Source: Bordetella parapertussis (GTDB lineage Bacteria > Pseudomonadota > Gammaproteobacteria > Burkholderiales > Burkholderiaceae_C). Taken from it: a DNA stretch of 8,595 nt. Shown in pieces: positions 1 through 7,562 of the stretch. Under the pieces are notes generated by a model. It did not search any database, had not been told where the DNA came from, and was given only the letters and a program-made list of their open reading frames with translations. How positions within the stretch are numbered: the stretch's first letter is position 1; each line of letters starts with the position of its first letter. The translations under genes were made by a program, and so were the position numbers. The DNA lies in NCBI GenBank assembly GCA_945907335.1, contig CAMDSU010000069.1:1-8595 (forward strand), given 5' to 3'.

Positions 1-548
1 GGCGTGCCGCAATAACCAGCGGGGCGCAATTCAACCATGGCTTGCAACTGCTGCTCGGTCTGTCCGGTGCCGCCGGGAAACACGCTGCAACCCAGCGCGT
101 GTGCGCCGCTTTCCATCATGGAACCAGCAGGTGTGAAGTGGTAGCTGAAGCAGTTGTGAACCAGCTCGCCAGAGCGAAAACCGGCGGCAAACAACGCGCG
201 GGCAATGCGCCAATAGTCAGCACGCGTGCCTTCGGGTTCGTAAATCGTGCCGGGCGATGCGAACACACGCGGCATGGTTTTGCCGAATGACAACGCAGAA
301 AAGCCGCCGAACACATCGGTATGGCGTTGCGCTTGCTGGCGTGCCAGCAATTCATATTTACGCGTGACCGGCAAAGCTGCCAGCGCTTCACGCGAAGTGA
401 TGGCAGCAGCGTTCACGCCTTTCAAAATATCAGCAAAAGCAGGCGTGTGTTGTTGCGCATGCGCGATCTGTTTTGGCAACGCTTGCAGCAACGCGGCTTC
501 ACGCTGCGTTGGGTCACGGGTTTCTAAGGCGTCGTAGCTATCGGTCAT
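1..548 (-). CDS. Phenylacetate-CoA ligase (PaaK)-like protein, N-terminal part, cut by window edge
   Basis: The frame is open from ATG at 548 to the left edge with no stop, giving 182 complete codons. PaaK-family enzymes are ANL adenylating enzymes that activate aryl-acetic or related acids to CoA thioesters in the cytosol. The match I see is: an N-terminal helix region containing HAQQHTPAF (residues 30-38); LPVTRKYELL (59-68), like the PaaK LPFTxKxDLR segment; then DYWRIARALFAAGFRSGE (111-128), NCFSYHFTPAGSMMESGAHA (132-151), LGCSVFPGGTGQTEQQLQ (152-169) and LRPAGYCGTP (174-183, the last residue incomplete). The glycine-rich ATP loop expected near residue 100 (SSGTTGKPT in PaaK) reads ASPGTIYEPEG (97-107), so Thr/Gly/Lys of the P-loop are missing. 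The start lies 5 nt after the livF stop with no clear Shine-Dalgarno, which suggests translational coupling as the last visible operon gene. The family call is confident. True ligase activity and substrate are uncertain. Confidence 0.85.
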   Translation of the reverse strand, partial: MTDSYDALETRDPTQREAALLQALPKQIAHAQQHTPAFADILKGVNAAAITSREALAALPVTRKYELLARQQAQRHTDVFGGFSALSFGKTMPRVFASPGTIYEPEGTRADYWRIARALFAAGFRSGELVHNCFSYHFTPAGSMMESGAHALGCSVFPGGTGQTEQQLQAMVELRPAGYCGT

Positions 549-553
549 GGGGT

Positions 554-1363
554 TCAGGCAAGCCAGCGCTTGCGGCGTTTGTAACTTTTCACATCCTTGA
601 AGCTTTTGCGTTCACCGCCGCCCATGCCCAAATAAAACTCTTTCACGTCTTCGTTGCTGGCCAAGTCGGCAGCAGCGCCATCCATCACGATGCGGCCAGA
701 CTCCATGATGTAACCGAAGTCGGCATAGCGCAGCGCCATGTGGGTGTTTTGCTCGGCCAACAAAAACGTAACATGCTCTTTCTGGTTCAGGTCTTTCACG
801 ATGTTGAACACCTCTTCCACAATTTGCGGCGCCAGCCCCATCGACGGTTCATCCAACAACACCAAGCTAGGGTTGGCCATCAAGGCGCGGCCAATGGCGC
901 ACATTTGCTGCTCGCCACCCGAGGTGTATGCGGCTTGCGAAGTGCGCCGAGTTTTCAATCGCGGAAAGTAGTTGTAGACCTTCTCTAAATTGGCAGCAAT
1001 CTCGCCTTTGTCGGTGCGCGTGTAACTGCCGGTGAGCAGGTTTTCTTCGATGGTCAGGTGGGCAAAGCAATGCCGCCCCTCCATGACTTGCACCACGCCG
1101 CGTTGCACCAAATCGGCAGGGCTGAGGTTTTCGATACGCTCGCCGCGCAGTTCAATGCTGCCTTTGGTGACCTCACCGCGTTCGCCTTTGAGCAAATTGG
1201 AAATGGCGCGCAAGGTGGTGGTTTTGCCCGCGCCATTGCCGCCGAGCAATGCCACGATGCCACGCTCTGGCACTTGCAATGACACGCCCTTTAACACCAA
1301 GATCACGTGGTTATAAATGACCTCGATGCCGTTGACATTCAAAACAATCTGGGGCGTGCTCAT
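554..1363 (-). CDS. livF: HAAT-family ABC transporter ATP-binding protein LivF
   Basis: This 269-residue cytosolic ATPase would pair with LivG to power import through LivH/LivM. Visible motifs: Walker A GGNGAGKT (41-48), Q-loop Gln92, signature TSGGEQQ (147-153), Walker B LVLLDEP (167-173). The switch position normally held by His is Gln205 in LAEQN, which as I recall is usual for LivF; LivG here keeps the His. E. coli LivF is about 237 residues. This one is longer mainly through a basic C-terminal tail (251-269, including KSFKDVKSYKRRKRW) of unknown role. The ATG at 1363 has an AGGA Shine-Dalgarno (1371-1374) at 7-nt spacing. It follows the binding-protein gene by 26 nt and precedes the PaaK-like gene by 5 nt, so it belongs to the same operon. 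The family is clear; the transported substrate is not. Confidence 0.95.
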   Translation of the reverse strand: MSTPQIVLNVNGIEVIYNHVILVLKGVSLQVPERGIVALLGGNGAGKTTTLRAISNLLKGERGEVTKGSIELRGERIENLSPADLVQRGVVQVMEGRHCFAHLTIEENLLTGSYTRTDKGEIAANLEKVYNYFPRLKTRRTSQAAYTSGGEQQMCAIGRALMANPSLVLLDEPSMGLAPQIVEEVFNIVKDLNQKEHVTFLLAEQNTHMALRYADFGYIMESGRIVMDGAAADLASNEDVKEFYLGMGGGERKSFKDVKSYKRRKRWLA

Positions 1364-1389
1364 GCGTGTGTCCTGTGGCTGGCCTCAGA

Positions 1390-2712
1390 TCAAGACTGAC
1401 AATCCGCACCGGTGCGACGTGTCAATTTCTTTTCGGCGGCGTACTTGTCAGCCGTGGCTTTGACCAAAGGCTTCAAAATTTGTTCATCGGCCTGCATCCA
1501 ATCCGAGGTGAATTCCCAGGCCTTGCCGTTCCACGTGTGAACACGCGTCCAAGCCGCACCCATGTGGTCCATACAAGAGGTGCTGATCGGGCGCATCACG
1601 CCTTTGAAGCCGAGTGCATCCAACTTGGCTTGTGTCAGGTTCAGGTTTTCCAAGCCCCAGCGCACTTGCTCGCCAGTCACGACCTTGCCTTTGCCAAAAC
1701 GCTCTTGCGCCGAGCGAATGCCTTCAATACCGATCATGGCGCTCATCACACCACGCAAATACAGCACTTGTCCAACTTCTTCTTTCGGACCGGTGCCTTG
1801 ACCTTTGCCATGCACTTGGGACAGCAAAATTTTCACGATATCTGAATTGGGCTCTGCGCCATGTTGAATCGTGATGGCGTTGTAACCTTTGGCGCCATCG
1901 GCCACGTCTTTGACATCGGGTTCAGCGCCAGCCCACCACACGCCGTACATTTTTTCACGCGCATAGCCGGTGGCCTGTGCTTCTTTGATGGCGGTGGAAT
2001 TCATCACGCCCCAGCCCCACAGCACCACGTAGTCGGGCTTGGACTGGCGCACTTGCAACCAGGTGGCTTTTTGTTCGACACCGGGTGGTGTGACAGGCAG
2101 CAGTTGCAAATCAAACCCGTGGTTGCGGGCACGCTCTTGGATCAACGGAATCGGTTCTTTGCCAAACGGGCTGTCATGGTAGACCAGCGCGATTTTTTTG
2201 CCCTTGAGTTTGTCCCAGCCACCTTCTTTTTTGGAAATGGCTTGCAAGATGGTGTCAGCGGCCACCCAATAGGTGCCAGCGATGGGGAAGTTCCACTTGA
2301 ACACGGCACCATCCGCGCTTTCACTGCGGCCGTAACCAACGGTCAGCACAGGGATTTTGTCGCCGGGGGCTTTTTCAGTGATGGCAAATGTCGCGCCTGT
2401 TGACAAGGTTTGCACAAAGCTGGGTTTCTTGCTTTTGAGGCGTTCATAACATTCGACGCTGCGCGCCGTGTCATAACCGGTTTCGCATTCTTCATACGCG
2501 ATCTTCACGCCGTTGATGCCGCCTTTGGCGTTGACCAATTTCAAATAATCGACAAAGCCATTGGCCCAAGGTGTGCCGTTGGGTGCGTAAGGGCCGGTGC
2601 GGTAAGACAGCACCGGGACAAACTGCTCTTTGGCTTGCGCCAGCGCCTGCGACCCTGCTGACAGCAACACCGAGGTCAACACGGCAGACAACCACACGAC
2701 TGATTTTTTCAT
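1390..2712 (-). CDS. Periplasmic substrate-binding protein of HAAT ABC transporter (type I fold)
   Basis: A 440-residue periplasmic receptor that would deliver ligand to LivH/LivM. The N-terminus is a classic Sec signal: KK at 2-3, a hydrophobic stretch 5-18, then SQALAQA, with likely cleavage after residue 25 or 27. There is no lipobox, so it should be soluble. The mature part fits the Peripla_BP_6/LivJ-like fold: the VLSYRTGPYAPNGTPWANG segment (34-52), GGINGVKI (64-71), the ETGYDTARSVECYERL region (77-92), a repeat-domain start GKKIALVYHDSPFGKEPI (171-188), and YVVLWGWG (228-235). It is longer than E. coli LivJ/LivK (about 370 including signal) and lies in a ligase operon, so the ligand may be a carboxylic acid rather than Leu/Ile/Val. 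C76 and C88 could form a disulphide like the one known near the LivJ N-terminus. This gene has the operon's best ribosome-binding site, as expected for a receptor needed in excess. The class is confident; the ligand is unknown. Confidence 0.93.
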   Translation of the reverse strand: MKKSVVWLSAVLTSVLLSAGSQALAQAKEQFVPVLSYRTGPYAPNGTPWANGFVDYLKLVNAKGGINGVKIAYEECETGYDTARSVECYERLKSKKPSFVQTLSTGATFAITEKAPGDKIPVLTVGYGRSESADGAVFKWNFPIAGTYWVAADTILQAISKKEGGWDKLKGKKIALVYHDSPFGKEPIPLIQERARNHGFDLQLLPVTPPGVEQKATWLQVRQSKPDYVVLWGWGVMNSTAIKEAQATGYAREKMYGVWWAGAEPDVKDVADGAKGYNAITIQHGAEPNSDIVKILLSQVHGKGQGTGPKEEVGQVLYLRGVMSAMIGIEGIRSAQERFGKGKVVTGEQVRWGLENLNLTQAKLDALGFKGVMRPISTSCMDHMGAAWTRVHTWNGKAWEFTSDWMQADEQILKPLVKATADKYAAEKKLTRRTGADCQS

Positions 2713-2718
2713 CTTCGT

Positions 2719-2723
2719 CTCCT
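2719..2723 (-). promoter_or_regulatory. Strong Shine-Dalgarno (AGGAG) of the binding-protein gene
   Basis: Read on the minus strand, AGGAG lies 6 nt before the ATG at 2712, inside a 47-nt spacer after livM. It is the best ribosome-binding site in the operon. Neighbouring genes instead overlap or have weaker sites. It fixes the start of the binding-protein gene and suggests that gene is translated independently and highly. Confidence 0.8.
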
Positions 2724-2759
2724 ACAAAATGGGTTCACACAAAACAGCAAGCACGCTTT

Positions 2760-3836
2760 TCAATACGGGAACGGCCAGACACGCATTTTCTGCTTGCCAA
2801 TGGCCCACAGCCGCGCCAATCCGTGCGGCTCCACAATCAAAAACCAAACAATCAAGGCACCAAAAATCATCAATTCGGTATGCGACACCACAGCGGTGGA
2901 AATGGCTATGCCAAACCAAGCGGCCAAGACGGGCAAAAACTGGTTCAGAAAAATCGGCAACACGACAATGAACGCCGCGCCCAAAAACCCGCCCATGATC
3001 GAGCCCATACCGCCAATGATGACCATGAACAGCAAGCGAAAAGATTCGTTCACGGAAAACGCACTCGGTTCCCATGAGCCCATGTAAATGAACGCCCACA
3101 ACGCACCGGCCATGCCGATGATGAATGAACTCACCGCGAACGCGCTCAGCTTGGCATACATGGGGCGAATGCCGATCACCGCCGCGGCCACGTCCATGTC
3201 ACGTATGGCCATCCATTCGCGGCCGATCGCGCCACGCACCAGATTTTTGGCCAGCAAGGCCACCACGCACAACAGCGTCAGGCAAAACAGGTATTTGCTG
3301 ACATCGCTTTCGATCGGCATGCCAAACACTTGTAAATTGGACACCGACACCGAACCCGACGGCGTGTCCAAGGTGAACCATTTGATGCGCAAAAACATCC
3401 AGTCGGCAAAAAATTGTGCGGCCAAGGTGGCCACTGCCAAATACAAACCACGCACACGCAAACTGGGCAAACCGAACAACACACCAAACGCCGTGGCGCA
3501 CAAGCCCCCCAACACCAAGGCCGGGACCAAAGGCATGTCGGGGATGCGGGCGTAAAAGTTATAAGCGCCATACGCACCGACCGCCATGAATGCGCCCGAG
3601 CCCAAAGAAATTTGTCCGCAGTAGCCGACCAAGATATTCACGCCAACCGCCGCCATGGCCATGATCACAAAGGGAATCAAGATGGCGCTGAACAGGTAAT
3701 CGGTGGCAAAGAACGGCACGCCGACAAACGCCAGCAACAGCAACGCCAGAATGAACCAGCGATCCTGCACGATAGGAAAGATTTGCTGGTCAGCTTGGTA
3801 GCTGGTTTTGAATTGGCCGTTTTCTCTGTAGAACAT
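2760..3836 (-). CDS. livM: HAAT-family ABC transporter inner-membrane permease LivM
   Basis: This 358-residue polytopic membrane protein would form the translocation channel with LivH. I start it at ATG 3836 (MFYRENGQF), 2 nt after the livH stop. The frame stays open upstream to 3923, but that extension lies inside livH and reads as non-membrane, low-quality sequence. Family landmarks: GYCGQISLGSGAFMAVGAY (71-89), the hallmark LivM segment; GLPSLRVRGLYLAVATLA (122-139); a cytoplasmic coupling loop GREWMAIRDMDVAAAVIGI (205-223) that would dock on an ATPase; GGMGSIMGGFLGA (275-287); and IVEPHGLARLW (334-344), the typical C-terminal feature. By eye there are about eight to ten hydrophobic spans. 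There is no clear Shine-Dalgarno before the ATG, so translation is probably coupled to livH termination. The substrate is not deducible. Confidence 0.93.
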   Translation of the reverse strand: MFYRENGQFKTSYQADQQIFPIVQDRWFILALLLLAFVGVPFFATDYLFSAILIPFVIMAMAAVGVNILVGYCGQISLGSGAFMAVGAYGAYNFYARIPDMPLVPALVLGGLCATAFGVLFGLPSLRVRGLYLAVATLAAQFFADWMFLRIKWFTLDTPSGSVSVSNLQVFGMPIESDVSKYLFCLTLLCVVALLAKNLVRGAIGREWMAIRDMDVAAAVIGIRPMYAKLSAFAVSSFIIGMAGALWAFIYMGSWEPSAFSVNESFRLLFMVIIGGMGSIMGGFLGAAFIVVLPIFLNQFLPVLAAWFGIAISTAVVSHTELMIFGALIVWFLIVEPHGLARLWAIGKQKMRVWPFPY

Positions 3837-3838
3837 GT

Positions 3839-4765
3839 TCAGACGCGATCGATAATTTTCTCGCCAAAGAGCCCCTGAGGACGCACGAGCAAGAACAACA
3901 AAGCCAACACATAGGCAAACCAAATTTCGATGCCACCACCGACATAAGGACCCAAATACACCTCGGAGAGTTTTTCACCGACACCGATGATCAAGCCGCC
4001 GATGATGGCGCCCGGCACTGACGTCAGGCCGCCCAAAATCACCACGGGCAGCGCACGCAATGCGACCGTGGCCAATGAAAACTGCACGCCAAGTTTGCTG
4101 CCCCAAATCATGCCAGCGACCAAGGCCACCACGCCGGCGACGCACCACACAATCACCCAGATGCGGTTCAAAGGTATGCCGATCGACTGCGCCGCCTGGT
4201 GGTCGTCCGCCACCGCACGCAATGCCCGGCCCGTGGAGGTTTTCTGGAAGAACACCGACAGCGCAGCGACCAGTACGGCGGCAATCAAGGCAGCGATCAA
4301 ATCTTCTTGGTTGATCAAAATGCCGCCCTCAAACACATTTTGAAAAGCCATGACCGGTTCTTTGGGCATGCCAATATCGATCTTGTAGATGTCGCTGCCA
4401 AAAATCGACTGGCCCAGGCCTTCTAAAAAATACGTGATGCCCAAGGTCGCCATCAACAGCGTGGTGCCTTCTTGATTGACCAAATTGCGCAGTACCAGTC
4501 GCTCGATCAGCCAAGCCACCGCAAACATCACCAGTGCAGCCAACGCAAATGCGATCAAGTTAACCAGCCATAAGTTGCCCACGCCGGCTTCGCTTAACCA
4601 TTGCGAAAACCGCGCCATCGCCAAGGCTGCAAACAAGACCATGGCGCCTTGCGCGAAATTGAAAACGCCCGAAGCTTTGAAAATCAACACAAAGCCCAAA
4701 GCCACCAGCGAATACAACATGCCAGCCATCAGGCCGCCGAGCAGTGTTTCAAGAAAGAATCCCAT
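3839..4765 (-). CDS. livH: HAAT-family ABC transporter inner-membrane permease LivH
   Basis: A 308-residue permease, the same length as E. coli LivH, that pairs with LivM in the inner membrane. Landmarks: YSLVALGFVLIFKASGVFNF (18-37) followed by AQG (38-40), the diagnostic LivH N-terminal segment; a coupling loop STGRALRAVADDHQAAQSIG (177-196); GGLTSVPGAIIGGLIIG (245-261); and RPQGLFG (295-301) near the end. I chose ATG 4765 over an in-frame TTG at 4774. The AGGA at 4777-4780 is only 2 nt from that TTG but 11 nt from the ATG, and family members usually begin at this MGFF-like position. The TTG overlaps the livG stop as TTGA, so a coupled TTG start remains possible and would add three residues. 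It follows livG by 5 nt and precedes livM by 2 nt. Confidence 0.94.
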   Translation of the reverse strand: MGFFLETLLGGLMAGMLYSLVALGFVLIFKASGVFNFAQGAMVLFAALAMARFSQWLSEAGVGNLWLVNLIAFALAALVMFAVAWLIERLVLRNLVNQEGTTLLMATLGITYFLEGLGQSIFGSDIYKIDIGMPKEPVMAFQNVFEGGILINQEDLIAALIAAVLVAALSVFFQKTSTGRALRAVADDHQAAQSIGIPLNRIWVIVWCVAGVVALVAGMIWGSKLGVQFSLATVALRALPVVILGGLTSVPGAIIGGLIIGVGEKLSEVYLGPYVGGGIEIWFAYVLALLFLLVRPQGLFGEKIIDRV

Positions 4766-4770
4766 GGCAG

Positions 4771-5553
4771 TCAATGTCCTGTACCGAGGTAGGCGCTGAT
4801 CACCTCGGGGTTGTTGCGCACTTCATCCGGCGTGCCGTCGCCGATTTTTTTGCCGTAGTCCAGCACCACCACGCGGTCGGAAATATCCATCACCACGCCC
4901 ATGTCATGCTCGATCAACACCACGGTGGTGCCGAATTCGTCGTTCACATCCAAGATGAAGCGACACATGTCTTGCTTTTCTTCCACGTTCATGCCGGCCA
5001 TGGGTTCGTCCAGCAACAGCACTTGCGGCTCAAGTGCCAGCGCACGTCCCAAGTCCACACGTTTTTGCAAACCGTAAGGCAGTTGTCCCACCGGTGTTTT
5101 GCGGTAGGGCTGGATTTCCAAAAAGTCGATGATCTCTTCCACCCGTTGGCGGTGTTCAAATTCTTCGCGTTCTGCGGGGCCCAAGCGGATGGCTTGCAAA
5201 AACAAATTGGATTTCATGCGCAAATTGCGCCCGGTCATGATGTTGTCAAGCACGCTCATGCCTTTGAACAGCGCCAGGTTTTGGAAGGTGCGGGCCACGC
5301 CCATGACCGCCACTTGGTGGCTGTCCATGTGGCTAAAGGTTTGGCCGCGGAATGTGATTTGTCCTTGCTGCGGCGTGTACACGCCGTTGATGGTTTTGAG
5401 CATGGACGATTTGCCCGCGCCGTTGGGGCCGATGATGGCGCGTAACTCGTGTTCGCGCACATCAAAGCTGATATCTGCCAAGGCTTTGACGCCGCCGAAG
5501 CTGAGCGAAATGTTTTGCACATTCAATATGACGTCGCCGATTTGCTTGCTCAT
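4771..5553 (-). CDS. livG: HAAT-family ABC transporter ATP-binding protein LivG
   Basis: This 260-residue cytosolic ATPase is the partner of LivF. Motifs: Walker A GPNGAGKS (42-49), Q-loop Gln91 in TFQN, LivG-type signature LPYGLQK (158-164), Walker B VLLLDEP (178-184), and switch His216 in IEHDM. The C-terminus GDGTPDEVRNNPEVISAYLG (238-257) is the usual LivG ending. The start overlaps the ligase stop as ATGA (5550-5553), and a GGAG Shine-Dalgarno (5562-5565) sits 8 nt upstream inside the ligase gene, so translation is coupled to the ligase. Length and motif set are normal for the family. The catalytic residues seen are intact, so an active ATPase is expected. Confidence 0.95.
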   Translation of the reverse strand: MSKQIGDVILNVQNISLSFGGVKALADISFDVREHELRAIIGPNGAGKSSMLKTINGVYTPQQGQITFRGQTFSHMDSHQVAVMGVARTFQNLALFKGMSVLDNIMTGRNLRMKSNLFLQAIRLGPAEREEFEHRQRVEEIIDFLEIQPYRKTPVGQLPYGLQKRVDLGRALALEPQVLLLDEPMAGMNVEEKQDMCRFILDVNDEFGTTVVLIEHDMGVVMDISDRVVVLDYGKKIGDGTPDEVRNNPEVISAYLGTGH

Positions 5554-7496
5554 GCGGCATGCTCCACCGGTTTGAATACCTTGGCATCCGACAACTTCAA
5601 GGTGGCGCTGACACTGCCGCTGCGCCCGTCTTCAAATTTGACAGCGGTTTCTATGAATTGCTGAGCCAGCCCTTCGTACAAGGCATCTACCAGCACCGCA
5701 TATTTTTCGGCGATATAGCCACGGCGTACCTTGTTGGTGCGGGTCAGTTCGCCGTCGTCTGCGTCCAGTTCCTTGTGCAGCACCAGAAAGCGACTGACTT
5801 GAGAACCAGCCAACAAAGTATCAACCGACAAATCGGCATTCACTTTTTCGACACACTCGAGCAGCAATTGGTAGACCTCGGGTTTTTGCGCCAGATCGGT
5901 ATAGCCAGCGTAAGGCAAATTGCGCCGCTCGGCCCAATTGCCGACCGCATCAAAGTCGATGTTGAGCATGACGCAAACTTTGTCGCGTCCGTCACCATAG
6001 GCCACCGCCTCTTTGATGAACGGGAAAAATTTGAGTTTGTTCTCGACATACTTGGGCGCGAACATGGCGCCGTCATTCGCGCCGCCTTGGATGCGCCCCA
6101 CATCTTTGACCCGGTCAATGATTTTCAAATGGCCACGGCTGTCAATAAAGCCCGCGTCACTGGTTTTGTACCAACCGTCTGCGCTCAGCACTTCAGCGGT
6201 GGCCTCTGGGTTTTTGTAATAGCCTTTGAGCAAACCGGCGGACTTGACCAGAATTTCGCCGTTGTCTGCCACTTTGATTTCTACACCAGCGCACGGCACA
6301 CCCACGGTGTCCGCATAGGCCTGGTTGTCGGGCTGCAAGCACACAAACACCGCCGTTTCAGTGGAGCCATACAACTGCTTGAGGTTGATGCCGATGGAGC
6401 GGTAAAAGCTGAACAGGTCCGGACCGATGGCCTCGCCTGCGGTGTAGGCCACGCGCACCCGCGACATGCCGAGGTTGTTGCGCAAAGGTCCGTAGACCAT
6501 CAAATTGCCAAGGCCATATGTCAACGTATTCCACAAACCAATAGGTTCACCATCGATGCGGCGCGGCCCGTATTGACGTGCGATGTCCATGAAGTACTTG
6601 AACATGAGTCGCTTGATCGGGCTGGCATCTTCCATGCGGATCATGACTTGCGTGAGCAAGCCTTCAAACACACGTGGCGGCGCGAAATAATAAGTGGGCC
6701 CCACCTCTTTCAAATCGATGGTCACCGTTTCTGCCGATTCCGGGCAATTCACCACATAGCCGCAATACAACCACTGCGCATAACTGAAGATGTTTTGCCC
6801 GATCCACGCCGGCGGCAAATACGCCAGCACTTCTTCATGGCTGGTCAGCTTGTCAAAATCCGCACCTGCCTTGGCACGGTCGAGCAAACTGCGGTGCGTG
6901 TGCACCACGCCCTTGGGGTTGCCGGTGGTGCCCGAGGTGAAAAACATGGCCGCGACATCATCGGGCTGTCCCGCTTGTATCTGCTGCTCTACAAACTGGG
7001 GGCTTGAGGCGGCCAAAACAGCCCCTTGGCTCAGTACGGCTTCCAAACTGCACAAGCCCTCGGCCGGGTAATTTCGCAAGCCACGCGGGTCGTCGTAATA
7101 AATGCGTGAGAGCGTGGGGCAATCAGGCTGTATCTCTTGCAACTTGTCGACCTGTTCTTGGTTTTCCACCACGGCAAACCGCACGTCTGCATTGTTGATG
7201 GGAAACACATATTCCGTGGCCACCGCATCTTGGTAAAGCGGCACCGGAATACCGCCCAAGACTTGCACCGCCAATACGCTGGCATACAGGCGCGGGCGAT
7301 TCGCACCCACCACGATCACATGCTCGCCGCGTTGCAAACCATCTTTGGCAAATGCCTGCGCCATGTGCCCGACCATGGCATACAAATCCGCCCAGCCTAG
7401 GGTTTGCCAAATGCCGTATTCCTTCTCGCGCAACGCTGCGTCGCCGGGGCGTTGCCGGGCGTGTTGGGCCAAAAGTCGGGGGAAAGTCGTGTCCAT
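5550..7496 (-). CDS. AMP-dependent acyl-CoA synthetase, long-chain (FAA1/COG1022-like) type
   Basis: A 648-residue ANL-superfamily enzyme predicted to adenylate a carboxylic acid with ATP and transfer the acyl group to CoA in the cytosol. Motifs in order: P-loop A3 TSGTTGNPKG (187-196); the LPPAWIGQ region (227-234), where FAA1-type enzymes carry LP.aH; YTAGEAIGPD (351-360); A5 YGSTE (376-380); A7-like GWYKTSDAGF (441-450), with Ser where TGD is usual; hinge IDRVKDVGRIQGG (460-472); and the C-domain LTRTNKVRRG (584-593), where Lys589 is the likely catalytic lysine. The length fits bacterial long-chain synthetases. Aromatic, branched or medium-chain acids are also possible, because chain-length specificity cannot be read here. 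It is the first gene of the transporter operon, which suggests it activates the imported compound. The ATG at 7496 has only a weak Shine-Dalgarno, but upstream sequence is intergenic and the N-terminus MDTTFPRLLAQHARQRPGDA is typical. Confidence 0.92.
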   Translation of the reverse strand: MDTTFPRLLAQHARQRPGDAALREKEYGIWQTLGWADLYAMVGHMAQAFAKDGLQRGEHVIVVGANRPRLYASVLAVQVLGGIPVPLYQDAVATEYVFPINNADVRFAVVENQEQVDKLQEIQPDCPTLSRIYYDDPRGLRNYPAEGLCSLEAVLSQGAVLAASSPQFVEQQIQAGQPDDVAAMFFTSGTTGNPKGVVHTHRSLLDRAKAGADFDKLTSHEEVLAYLPPAWIGQNIFSYAQWLYCGYVVNCPESAETVTIDLKEVGPTYYFAPPRVFEGLLTQVMIRMEDASPIKRLMFKYFMDIARQYGPRRIDGEPIGLWNTLTYGLGNLMVYGPLRNNLGMSRVRVAYTAGEAIGPDLFSFYRSIGINLKQLYGSTETAVFVCLQPDNQAYADTVGVPCAGVEIKVADNGEILVKSAGLLKGYYKNPEATAEVLSADGWYKTSDAGFIDSRGHLKIIDRVKDVGRIQGGANDGAMFAPKYVENKLKFFPFIKEAVAYGDGRDKVCVMLNIDFDAVGNWAERRNLPYAGYTDLAQKPEVYQLLLECVEKVNADLSVDTLLAGSQVSRFLVLHKELDADDGELTRTNKVRRGYIAEKYAVLVDALYEGLAQQFIETAVKFEDGRSGSVSATLKLSDAKVFKPVEHAA

Positions 7497-7540
7497 CTGC
7501 CAATCAAATCACAAAGCACGCAGACTCACGCCCGCGAAGA

Positions 7541-7553
7541 GTTGCGAATATTA
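7541..7553 (-). promoter_or_regulatory. Candidate activator-dependent promoter of the ligase/liv operon
   Basis: On the minus strand a -10-like TAATAT (7553 to 7548, four of six consensus matches) is followed by a projected start of transcription near 7541, leaving a 5' leader of about 45 nt before the ligase ATG. There is no acceptable -35 hexamer 16-18 nt upstream; that position reads A-rich. A palindrome is centred at about -41.5 instead. A missing -35 with an activator site at -41.5 is the known class II Crp/Fnr arrangement. The start site is inferred, not observed. Confidence 0.4.
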
Positions 7554-7562
7554 GGACCAAGT

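Noticed and set aside
1861..2403. 180-codon plus-strand open frame opposite the binding-protein gene
   Set aside because: Shadow frame of a gene with a clear signal peptide and fold. Phe/Gly/His-rich translation without family features.
2713..2759. Possible terminator or hairpin between livM and the binding-protein gene
   Set aside because: Only a three-base stem (AGC/GCT) can be drawn and no U-tract follows it.
3837..3923. 29-residue N-terminal extension of LivM
   Set aside because: It lies wholly inside livH. The ATG at 3836 gives normal length and the family-like N-terminus, and coupling with the livH stop explains initiation.
5559..7007. 482-codon plus-strand open frame opposite the acyl-CoA ligase
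   Set aside because: It is antisense to a gene with clear ANL motifs. The translation is rich in His, Arg, Val and Ala with no recognisable domain, as expected for the shadow frame of a high-GC gene. No ribosome-binding site or promoter was seen.
7500..7515. TGTGATTTGATTGG on the minus strand as a Crp or Fnr site
   Set aside because: Only one half-site resembles either consensus and the partner arm is missing. It also falls in the leader downstream of the inferred start.
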